From positions 4,402,001 through 4,466,000 of the forward strand of contig OX392529.1 in NCBI GenBank assembly GCA_947623455.1: a stretch of DNA of 64,000 bases, in the 5' to 3' direction. This DNA comes from Mimachlamys varia. Lineage: Eukaryota > Mollusca > Bivalvia > Pectinida > Pectinidae. Shown here one piece after another: positions 24,101 through 36,100 of the stretch. The notes beneath the pieces are model-generated. The model made no database searches and was not told the DNA's origin. It was given only the letters and a program-made list of their open reading frames with translations. Positions within the stretch are counted from its first letter, which is position 1, and the number at the start of each line of letters is the position of its first letter. The translations under genes and the position numbers were made by a program.

Positions 24101-27100
24101 AGGCCCTATAACCATGGATAATAATTTGTGAACCGCTTTGAGGCAGCCTTTAAGGTTGTATAAAGCGGTATATCAGAACCTCGACTTATTATTATTATCA
24201 AAAGTAGTTGACTGACCTACATTTTGAACTCTGACCTACATCAAATAAAAAAACTTGTGTTGGATCTATCTCCTTGTCTCCTACACTTGTAACTTAACTT
24301 CATATGTGGAGTATTTGCCAGTTCACCTTGGCAATCAAACAAAGATAGTAAAATGACCCCAATCACCAGTTTTATTTGCAATAGTAGTGCTGACATTATT
24401 CCTTATTGAATACTGTGGGATCTGCCAAATATCCACATCTAGAATTAGTTCCTGCACATAATCTGTGCATTCTTTGCATATTATTTTGCATTGGATGGGG
24501 GAATGAATGGGCAAAATTGTCTTGTTTTTGTTATTTTTATGTACAATATTTACATTTTGTATGCCAGTACCCATGGACAAAAATAGTATTTACTTTTACT
24601 CACTTAATTTTTAACAATGTGGATCAATGAAGTTTTTGTTTTTGTAACAATTTCACTATCTGTCATAAAACCATCATTACTTAATTGTTACTGTGATTTT
24701 TTTATTTTTGCATCGCCTGAAAAGGCGGCAAATACGTATCACTATATGTTGGCGCTGCCGCCGTCACACTGTCAACAGTTTGTGTATGATAACTTGAGTT
24801 CCCTTGGGCCAATCTAACTAAAACTTCATACAGTGCTTCTGTACAAAAGTGCTTGCTTGGGATTGCTTTTCAGGTTCAAATGTAAAAGATCACTGTTACA
24901 ATAAATAAAAAATCATCTTCCATGTGATAACTCAAGTTCACTTTAGCTGATCTAGCTCAAACTCCCAACAGTGATTTCTTACAATAGTGCTTTGGTTGGA
25001 TTCCTTTTCATGTTCAAAGGTCAAAGGTCAAGGTCACTTTCATTATAAATGAAAAATCAGTTTTGATTCCATGTGATAACTCAAATTCGCTTTAGCTGAT
25101 CTAGCTCCAACTAAATACAGTGCTTTTTTTACAAAAGTGAATGCTTAGGATTCCTTTTCCTGTTCAAAGTTCAAAGGTCAAGGTCACTTTTACTATAACT
25201 AGAAAATCAGTTTCCATGGGATAAGTCGTTAGCTTTTGCTTGGGATTGCTTTTCATGTTCAAAGGTAAAGATCACTGTTACTATAAATAGAAAATCTTAT
25301 TCCAGTTCCTTTTGGACAAATCAACCCTAAACTTCATATAGTGTTTACTGGTAAGAAAAGTCTTGAATAAACACTTAACATTTATTATAATAGGTAAAAA
25401 AGATCAGGATAATTTATCCTTGGGAATTGTGTATCATGAGACACCTTAACATCATAATCTGAAAGTTTATACATTGCATGGAAATCCATCTGGCAAATCA
25501 TACAAATTACACTTGGAATTGATTCAATGAATATCTATAACTTGTTCTTCAAAACTCATCTCCAAGCTTGATGTGCAGGTGCCATATTCTTTTAATATCA
25601 ACATTAAACAATATGGTATCCATGCGTATGATAAAAAGGGGGCAGCTTAAATAACATATACATGTACAGTTCAACCTCATTATCCTGAACTCCAATATCT
25701 CAGTCAAGCTTTAAACTAAACATTCAAACTTGAATACTCCTACAACTCTTTCCCATTGTCCTGTTGATTTGGAAATGACTCAGGTTCGACTGCAATAACT
25801 TGTTAGTAAAAAATGTAGAAAATATATTTTACAATTTGTTTATTTTGTTATCACAGCTTGCTAGGACTTCCAACAAGTTTCAAATTTAACTTTTGAAAGC
25901 ATTGTTTACCCCCACCCCTACCAACCAATAAATATATATTGATAAAAATGGGTTATACATCCTCAGCAATAACGTGAAAAGACCTTCCAAAGAGTTCTTA
26001 TAGCAGAGAATATATCATTTTTGATACTAATGGTATGTATACATCTACAAGGCAACAATTCAAAGTATATGTTAATGCTGTTTCTATTGACAGAGACACG
26101 TTGCCAGTACAACTAATAGGTATGTACATTTTACATTGAAGATTATTTTATTAAGTTGATGAATTTTATTGTGATTTATTTATCACATCTATATTTGTAT
26201 TGTAGATGTATAGCATTAAGAGTAAGGAGCTGGCTTGTGTAAGTGTAATTAATAGACTTGGGGCGTCAGTGTGTAAGTATACATTACTGACATATGGGTG
26301 TTTGTACTATTTGTAACAGGAAAAGAAAATTGTCAGTCTGGAATTTGAACTTAGTATCACCTGAACTCTAGATGAATGGGCTACCTGCTTGCAGGTCATT
26401 GACTTAATCATGTTCTACTTAAGACGTCTCCCCTGTTTTTATCCAATGAAAAAATTTGCATGGAGGTCTACATGTAGCTTATGTGCTGGATGCCCTTCAC
26501 TCAAACTTTTGTCTGGATATAACTCCAGAATAAATTATGGTAGGGAGTTTTCTTTTGAAATACATGTTGCCTAGGAGTGCGAGATCCATCAAAGGTCTAG
26601 GTAATACATTATACATGCCCCATCTTGTCCAGATTATAACTTGAGAATTCACGATAGCAGTAAGTTGGTGCTAAGTACAAAATAAAGCTGCCCAAATGCT
26701 TACAAAAAAAAACATTTCTGTGTTTAGAAAAAAACCCCATCTAGATCGGGATTCAATATTTCAAACTCTACATGGATATTTTAACCACTTACATAGTCTC
26801 CGATTTTAAAGACGAGGAGTAGTAGATTTAAACTTATATAGGATCAATGCAATCCCCCAACCCCAACAGCCTCCATTGATTGTGTCACTCCACAAATTGA
26901 AATCAGCCAAATTTATTCACTGTACTCTCAAACACCACAGCAATCCTGGTAATCAGCACTATTTGTAACAGGAAAGAGAGTAATGAATTAAACTGGCAAT
27001 TCCCAGTTTTCCATGGCCCGTCCACTACTCTCTATAGCGTGTGGTAAGCACCTGTGTTAACGACATGCTAGTTTGTGAATTCAACTTTACTTTCTTCCCT

Positions 27101-30100
27101 TTAAATGGAGTCCTACTGAAAAGATTTTACATTTACAAATGGTAACAAACATTTCAGATCACACGGCCGTCGCAGTGGGAACTCGTCGCCTGTCTACAGA
27201 AGTAGGTTTCCTGTTAATCAGTCAGCTCAAAATACTTGTGAAACTTTAAGTAATATGTTCCATTATGTAGACTGGTAAAAGAAAAGAAAAAACAACCTCT
27301 TGAATCATCTGGTTTTGGTAACGAAAAAGAAACGCAACAAGAAAAATTACTTAGATACGTCTCTGCATAAACCATTAAATTCCAAACCTTATCCATGTAT
27401 TTTAGCAATAGCTGTAGCCATTCATGCACGACAGACGAGTTGTTTTCTGTAACGGTACGCACATAAATACGTATTACCCAAATAACACAAATGCACATTC
27501 ATGTCTCCGATTAAGCCAGCAACAAAGTCCAGTGTTGAAATAATAATGAACGGCGTCGTGATGAAATGGGTAGACTGAACCAAAGTCAACGTAACGCAAC
27601 TTTTGCTAAATGGAACAATCCAGGCGGGATGCGCACTGCGGCCGATGTTTGGAGATCATACAAGCACAATTCCCCGTCTGTACAAACATTTGAGGGGCAC
27701 AGGGACAACGTCTCATCACGAAACGAGTAACCACCCGACGACAGGACCGCACAATTACACTGATGCACTTGCGCAATAGATTCTTGACTGCAAAATTAAC
27801 GGAAACGGCCAACGTCATCCATGCTAGGCCGCGCCGTCCTTATGTTGGACCGATGATGACGCAACGTATACGTTGCCTGGGTAAGAACGGCATGGCGGAG
27901 TCAGCATTGCCCAAATGCATTCACTATTCGCCAATGGAGACACATTTTGTTCACTGACGAATCCAGATCCACGCTATATAGGGCTGATGGACGTAAACGT
28001 GTTTTAGACGTACGGGAAGACGTTACGCTAATTGCTGTGTGGTTGAACGGGATCAAATCAGCGGAAGCGGTGTCATGGTTTTGGGTGGTATAGATCTATA
28101 CCATGGTCATAAAACACCTCTTGTCATTGTTCACGGTAGATTGACCAGCCCAAAGATACCGTGATAACAGTTTGCAATCTGTTGCCGTACCATTTGCTCT
28201 TAGGCACAAGGCATCAATGGCCACCTTACAGCCTTGATCTATTGCCCATAGAACGATTGTGGGATGTTCTAGACAGACAAGTTGTTGAAGAGTGGAACAA
28301 CATTGCTGTTGCACAAGTGAATCGCCTGATCAACTCCATGACATGGCGTGTACGAGCTGCAATCCAGGCAAATGGCGTTCATACTCTGTACTGAAATTGA
28401 ACATTCAAAAGTGCTACCCCATTCTCGTTTGAGAAGTGAATGTATAGAATTATTCAAATTTAATAGATTTACTTATTCACGGCGACGTGTATTGCAAATC
28501 ACTGTACAATTGATTTTAACGGAATACAAATGTATTTTCTCTTGTTACGTTTCTTTTTCGTTTCAATATACAAAGATTTCCGTAGATATTTAATTTGGTT
28601 ATATATATAGACGCTATTTAAAGGGGCATCCCGGGGAAGTCTACAATGAAGTTCTTGAATGTACATGCTGTCTGCACTACCAGATACATTTTCCTGATAT
28701 TTCAATATTCAAAGCGCACTCAAAATGTGTTTATTCGCCACTTGCAAAATTGCATTCCTTGGGAAAGCCCGATAAAAATAGCGCTGATCACGCGTCAATC
28801 ACGTGACCATTTTGTCGCAAGTCGACGAGGGGCCCATAGGGAGGGGATACGTAATGTACAGGTCCGATGATGAACCAGACACAAAGTCCGTGTATAAATT
28901 TATTGAATCACATTCACATCAATAATCAGACGTTAATTACACACGATATGCATATGAATAAATTTATGTCGATATCTCTGCATCATTTATCGACATCAGT
29001 ACCTGACTGAAACCGATGCAAATCACAGGGACCTGAGAATTTGTTACAGCTAGTTTTGGACCTAAAATAGGATGTTTAGAGTAATTTTACACATTTGGGG
29101 GGTTAAGATCAATTTTCGATAAAAATGCCCCCTCAATGGTCATAAAAGCTACACTGCACTCTTACATTGTACGTTTAACAGTGTCATGTGGGTTTCCGAC
29201 GATGACAACCATAGGGCAAACCTTAATTTCTGTAAAAAGTTATCTTCACGAATCCTCATTTAGAACCATTTCACAAAAGTGTGCATGCATTGAAAAGTAA
29301 AAAAAATAAAATGAAATGATTCCGATTTTTTTTTATACAACTCGATGTATTGAAGATTTATTTCAGACTATCTATATAACCATCTAAAATCTATCCAAAT
29401 TTCAGCGTCAACATACTTTAACACTTACAATTATATATGTATCACGGAAGTCCGTGCACTCATATGACGCACCACGCACTAAACATGTAGAATACATGTA
29501 TAATATATATATCAAATTTGGAACTAGTCGAGAAGATAATTGTCCAATACTTAATACATTTATAAATGTTATGATTCTTTACTTTTTTATGTAAATTTAA
29601 AGGTTCGTTAACATTTTCAACACAACTGCAGACATGGGACATACATATATATGATTTTTTTTTATGAATTAATGACTTCACTTATATAATGCATATATTT
29701 TGGTTCATATCAAATTTAATACCGGGGTCCAAACCCGATAATATTTGTACAATCCGTATTTTATAGATTAGGTATGACAAGATTTTTTTATCCGCACATG
29801 ATGACATAAATTTATTCATTTTGTCCAAATTGAATCCGTATACCGGCGTTTTATAACGTAACCCCCCCCCCCCCCCCCTACGGTTTTTCTTGTATGTGAA
29901 AAGGTCTTTCTCTTCAGCAATATAATTCAATAATGCCGTTTTACTGGAATATTATAAAGGGAATATTACAATACACGCTTTCAAGTTTTACACACGCATT
30001 TCATGTAACAGAGGAATGAAAGAGTTATCCCTTGGGAGGCCCCAAAACCAAATAAAAACTGTGTCACCGGCTATTCAGAAGAAAACTGTAACATTGCAAA

Positions 30101-33100
30101 CAATTGGGCTGTTAGTCTCTCACTTGAATACTTCACATCCCTCATTATGCTTCCGTAATATAATCCTTACGTTAAAATTTGACCATTCGGCCACTTTTCG
30201 CTTGGTAGTTACATGTAGGTCACGCGGATCGCCATTTTTTGTTTACCGATGTAGCTTGTTATGCGCATGCGTTATCATATGTGATGCAAAAAAATTTACA
30301 TGTCCAAATCGTTGATCAACGAATAGTGATTCCCATTTTTAAATATTAATTAAAATTTTTGTGAACATATTTCAGCGTAAGTCGCCCATTAATTTTCCAC
30401 AAGAGTATACATTTAATTCATATATACAATAATTTAAAATAAGCATAAAAAAATATAGTTTTACCGTGATGCCTCTTTAATGGTTTCCCGTTAAATGTCA
30501 AATATATTTCACGAGTATTGCAGATTTTTTCATATTTTCACAAGTGCGTAGCACGAGTGAAAATATATTTAAAATCTGCCATACGAGTGAAATATATTTG
30601 ATATTTATTGGGAAATTATTGAATTTTCTTTTAATTTCATTTTTGAAATTCCCAAAAGTCTTCTTTGATTTTTAAAATTTGCGGTTACAACTGATTGGGA
30701 CGGAGTGCCTAAGATTATAGAATATTACTATGCCACAAGATGAGGTTCTATTTTTAGTTCAAAATATAGTAATTTAAATACAAAAACATAATAAAATCCA
30801 TTAGATATCTATTAATTTCCAAAATACTATAAAGGTTTTTAATTTCCTTACTTTATATGATTTGATTCTAGAATAACGAAAAAATAGTACACAAATAGTG
30901 CGCAATGATATTCGACCGAAACTTACATCATCACTAGTGATGATATAAGTTTTCTTATATCATCATTAGTGATGATATAAGTTTTATCCAGCTGATATTT
31001 TCTGATATTTCACTGGTAAAAATGTAATAAACATGTTTATTGTTTCGCTGTTTCAACTTATTTTAATTAAGTTCTACAAAATCTTGACTACTAGGTATAA
31101 TGAGTATGGTTTAGGTTCCCTTGTATGTGAATGGTGGCGACTGTGTGATGCATACTCTGTCTTGTTTTCTTTAGATTCCCCATCATCTTCACCACAGCTG
31201 ATCAGCTCAGGCAGGTAATGTTGCATACACAAACACAAGCATGTCCATTTTAAAATCAAGTACCAGAAATATTACTTATAAGTAAAAATGGACATGGGTC
31301 TGACTTAAGTTTTATTGATTAAACATAAAATTGGGATAAAACAACACATATTTATCATTTTCTCTCGAGAGTCTTCTGTTAATATTAAGCCAAATTACAT
31401 CTTGTCAACAAGTCTGGAATAAAATACTATTGTTTGGATTTCTTTTGACAAAAAAGATTCAGAGGACGCCATCAAAGTACACTATAGTATGTATGCATTA
31501 TGTAGATAGAAAATCGATTAACACACCAAATGCCAGGATCATAATGTTGGAGTATTACCTTTAATCCCATGTGTTTAATTTTACGTTCCCATGGAAAGAA
31601 GCCAGTCACAGGGCCAGCTCTCCCAGGTAGTGTCCCAGGCATCATTTATAGGACTACCCAGGAACGCTGTGAGTAAAGTCCCTACTACAGTAGAAGTATA
31701 TTACAGATTCACTATATAGTCCTGTACATTTCTACCAATACTATCACAGTAGAACTCGACAAGCATGTATGTTTATGGAAAAGAAATCCCTCGGAATCTT
31801 GCATTTCATTGTTAATGCCATAAGTTATGTCTTTGTGCTGCCAGTATTAAGTGGTTTTACTAATTATTTCGTGTGTTCTGCTGGTCCTGGTTGCTTTCTT
31901 GTAATTATCATAGAACGTTTGACGGAAAAATTACATTTTGTCATGAACTCATATCCTACCTGATATTTTGCAGTATTCGATTTAAAACGTTACAAAATTA
32001 TTTCTGTGTATGATCTTTCAGATAATTATTTATAACATATTATTTGCAGAATGCGTATACACACTTGGGATCCACTGTTTCCAGAGTGTCAGTGCGAACC
32101 CCTCCCTCAGGTGGGCGTATAGGTAAGTGCGAACCCCTCCCTCAGGTGGGCGTATAGGTAAGTGTGAACCCCTCCCTCAGGTGGGTGTATAGGTAAGTGT
32201 GAACCCCTCCCTCAGGTGAGCGTATAGGTAAGTATGAACCTTCCCTCAGATGGGCGTATATGTACATGTTAGTGTGATACCCTCCCTCAGGTGGGCGTAT
32301 AGGTAAGCATGAACCCTCCCTCAGATGGGCGTATATGTACATGTAAGTGTGAACCCCTCCCTCAGGTGGGTGTATAGGTAAGTGTGAACCCTCCCTCAGG
32401 TGGGCGTATAGGTAAGTGTGAACCCCTCCCTCAGATGGGCATATAGGTAAGTATGAACCCCTCCCTCAGGTGGGCGTATAGGTAAGTGTGAACCCCTCCC
32501 TCAGGTGGGCGTATAGGTAAGTATGAACCCCTCCCTCAGGTGGGCATAGAGGTAAGTATGAACCCCTCCCTCAGTTGGGTGTATAGGTAAGTATGAACCC
32601 CTCCCTCAGTTAGGTGTATAGGTAAGTATGAACCCCTCCCTCAGGTGGATGTATAGGTAAGTGTGAACCCCTTCCTCAGGTGGGTGTATAGGTAAGTGTG
32701 AACCCCTTCCTCAGGTGGGGGTATAGGTAAGTGTGAACCCTCCCTCAGGTGGGTGTATAGGTAAGTATGAACCCCTCCCTCAGGTGGGCGTATAGGTAAG
32801 TGTGAACCCCTCCCTCAGGTGGGTGTATAGGTAAGTGTGAACCCTCCCTCAGGTGGGCGTATAGGTAAGTGTGAACCCACCCTCAGGTGCGCGAATAGGT
32901 AAGTGTGAACCCTCCCTCAGGTGGGCGAATAGGTAAGTGTGAACCCTCCCTCAGGTGGGCGTATAGGTAAGTGTGAACCCTCCCTCAGGTGGGCGTATAG
33001 GTAAATGTGAACCCTCCCTCAGGTGGGTGTATAGGTAAGTATGAACCCCTCCCTCAGGTGGGCGTATAGGTAAGTGTGAACCCTCCCTCAGGTGGGTGTA

Positions 33101-36100
33101 TAGGTAAGTATGAACCCCTCCCTCAGGTGGGCGTATAGGTAAGTGTGAACCCCTCCCTCAGGTGGGTGTATAGGTAAGTGTGAACCCTCCCTCAGGTGGG
33201 CGTATAGGTAAGTGTGAACCCACCCTCAGGTGCGCGAATAGGTAAGTGTGAACCCTCCCTCAGGTGGGCGAATAGGTAAGTGTGAACCCTCCCTCAGGTG
33301 GGCGTATAGGTAAGTGTGAACCCTCCCTCAGGTGGGCGTATAGGTAAATGTGAACCCTCCCTCAGGTGGGCGTATAGGTTAGTGTGAACCCTCCCTCAGG
33401 TGGGTGTATAGGTAAGTGTGAACCCTCCCTCAGGTGGGTGTATAGGTAAATGTGAACCCTCCCTTAGGTGGGTGTATAGGTAAGTGTGAACACTCCCTCA
33501 GGTGGGTGTGAACCCTACCTCAGGAGGGTGTATAGGTAAGTGTGAACCCCTTCCTCAGGTGGGTGTATAGGTTAGTGTGAACCCTCCCTCAGGTGGGTAT
33601 ATAGGTAAGTGTGAACCGCTCCCTCAGGTGGGTGTATAGGTAAGTGTGAACCGCTCCCTCAGGTGGGCGTATAGGCAAGTGTGAACCCTCCCTCAGGTGG
33701 GTGTATAGGTAAGTGAGAACCCCTCCCTCAGGTGGGTGTGAACCCTCCCTCAGGTGGGTGTATAGGTAAGTGTGAACCCCTTCCTCAGGTGGGCGTATAG
33801 GTAAATGTGAACCCTCCCTTAGGTGGGCGTATAGGTAAATGTGAACCCTCCCTCAGGTGGGTGTATAGGTAAATGTAAACCCTCCCTCAGGTGGGTGTAT
33901 AGGTAAGTGTGAATCCCTCCCTCAGGTGGGTGTATAGGTTAGTGTGAACCCCTCCCTTAGGTGGGTGTATAGGTAAATGTGAACCCTCCCTCAGGTGGGT
34001 GTATAGGTAAGTGTGAACGCCTCCCTTAGGTGGGTGTATAGGTAAGTGTGAACCCTCCCTCAGGTGGGCGTATAAGTAAGTGTGAACCCCTCCCTCAGGT
34101 GGGTGTATAGGTAAATGTGAACCCTCCCTCAGGTGGGTGTATAGGTAAGTGTGAACCCCTCCCTTAGGTGGGTGTATAGGTAAATGTGAACCCTCCCTCA
34201 GGTGGGTGTATAGGTAAGTGTGAACCCTCCCTCAGGTGGGTGTATAGGTAAGTGTGAACCCTCCCTCAGGTGGGTGTATAGGTAAGTGAGAACCCCTCCC
34301 TCAGGTGGGTGTATAGGTAAGTGTGAACCCCTTCCTCAGGTGGGCGTATAGGTAAATGTGAACCCTCCCTTAGGTGGGCGTATAGGTAAATGTGAACCCT
34401 CCCTTAGGTGGGCGTATAGGTAAATATGAACCCTCCCTCAGGTGGGTGTATAGGTAAATGTGAACCCTCCCTCAGGTGGGTGTATAGGTAAGTGTGAATC
34501 CCTCCCTCAGGTGGGTGTATAGGTTAGTGTGAACCCCTCCCTTAGGTGGGTGTATAGGTAAATGTGAACCCTCCCTCAGGTGGGTGTATAGGTAAGTGTG
34601 AACCCCTCCCTTAGGTGGGTGTATAGGTAAATGTGAACCCTCCCTCAGGTGGGCGTATAGGTAAGTGTGAACCCCTCCCTCAGGTGGGTGTATAGGTAAA
34701 TGTGAACCCTCCCTCAGGTGGGTGTATAGGTAAGTGTGAACCCCTCCCTTAGGTGGGTGTATAGGTAAATGTGAACCCTCCCTTAGGTGGGTGTATAGGT
34801 AAATGTGAACCCCTCCCTCAGGTGGGTGTATAGGTAAGTGTTAACCCCTCCCTTAGTTGGGCGTATAGGTAAATGTGAACCCTCCCTCAGGTGGGCGTAT
34901 AGGTAAGTGTGAACCCCTCCCTCAGGTGGGTGTATAGGTAAGTGTGAACCCCTCCCTCAGGTGGGTGTATAGGTAAATGTGAACACTCCCTTAGGTGGGT
35001 GTATAGGTAAGTGTGAACCCCTCCGTCAGGTGGGCGTATAAGTAAGTATGAACCCCTCCCTCAGGTGGGTGTATAGGTAAGTGTGACACCCTCCCTCAGG
35101 TGGGTGTATAGGTAAGTGTGACACCCTCCCTCAGGTGGGTGTATAGGTAAGTGTGAACCCTCCCTCAGGTGGGCGTATAGGTAAGTGTGAACCCCTCCCT
35201 CAGGTGGGTGTATAGGTAAGTGTGACACCCTCCCTCAAGTGAGTGTATAGGTAAGTGTGACACCCTCCCTCAGGTGGGTGTATAGGTAAGTGTGAACCCT
35301 CCCTCAGGTGGGTGTATAGGTAAGTGTGACACCCTCCCTCAGGTGGGTGTATAGGTAAGTGTGACACCCTCCCTCAGGTGGGTGTATAGGTAAGTGTGAA
35401 CCCTCCCTCAGGTGGGTGTATAGGTAAGTGTGAACACTCCTTTAGGTGGGTGTATAGGTAAGTGTGAACCCCTCCCTCAGATGGGCGTATAAGTAAGTAT
35501 GAACCCCTCCCTCAGGTGGGTGTATAGGTAAGTGTGAACACTCCTTTAGGTGGGTGTATAGGTAAGTGTGACACCCTCCCTTAGGTGGGTGTATAGGTAA
35601 ATGTGAACCCTCCCTCAGGTGGGTGTATAGGTAAGTATGAACCCCTCCCTCAGGTGGGTGTATAGGTAAGTGTGAACACTCCTTTAGGTGGGTGTATAGG
35701 TAAGTGTGACACCCTCCCTCAAGTGGCTATCTGGTGGACGTTCACTAACTAGCACTTTTCCACTTTGTACTTACATGATGATGTATGCATCACTTTTGAA
35801 TTCGGTTTATGGTTTTGTTGATACTTCAGTTTTCTTTGATTTTTTTTAATCTTCCATTCCTTTCTGTGAATTTCATATCAGCTAGTGCCAGTGTCTATGT
35901 TGTTTTTGAGATTGTTTCGAGGTTGTGTTTAGCGCCTCTGAAAACAATTCCGATTCTATTTATACCTGATATTGTTTGACCCTCTGTGTTGTAAACCTTC
36001 TCACTGATAATTTTTACTGACAAAGAATATTAACTATTTTGAAAGATTTCAGATTCATGAAAGATGGCTACGAAATTGCACTTTTTGTTTGGAATTGTTG

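Noticed and set aside
29443..29456. 14-nt palindrome as a member of the short hairpin family
   Set aside because: Ends match the family but there is no 7-bp flanking repeat and the stem is too short to exclude chance.
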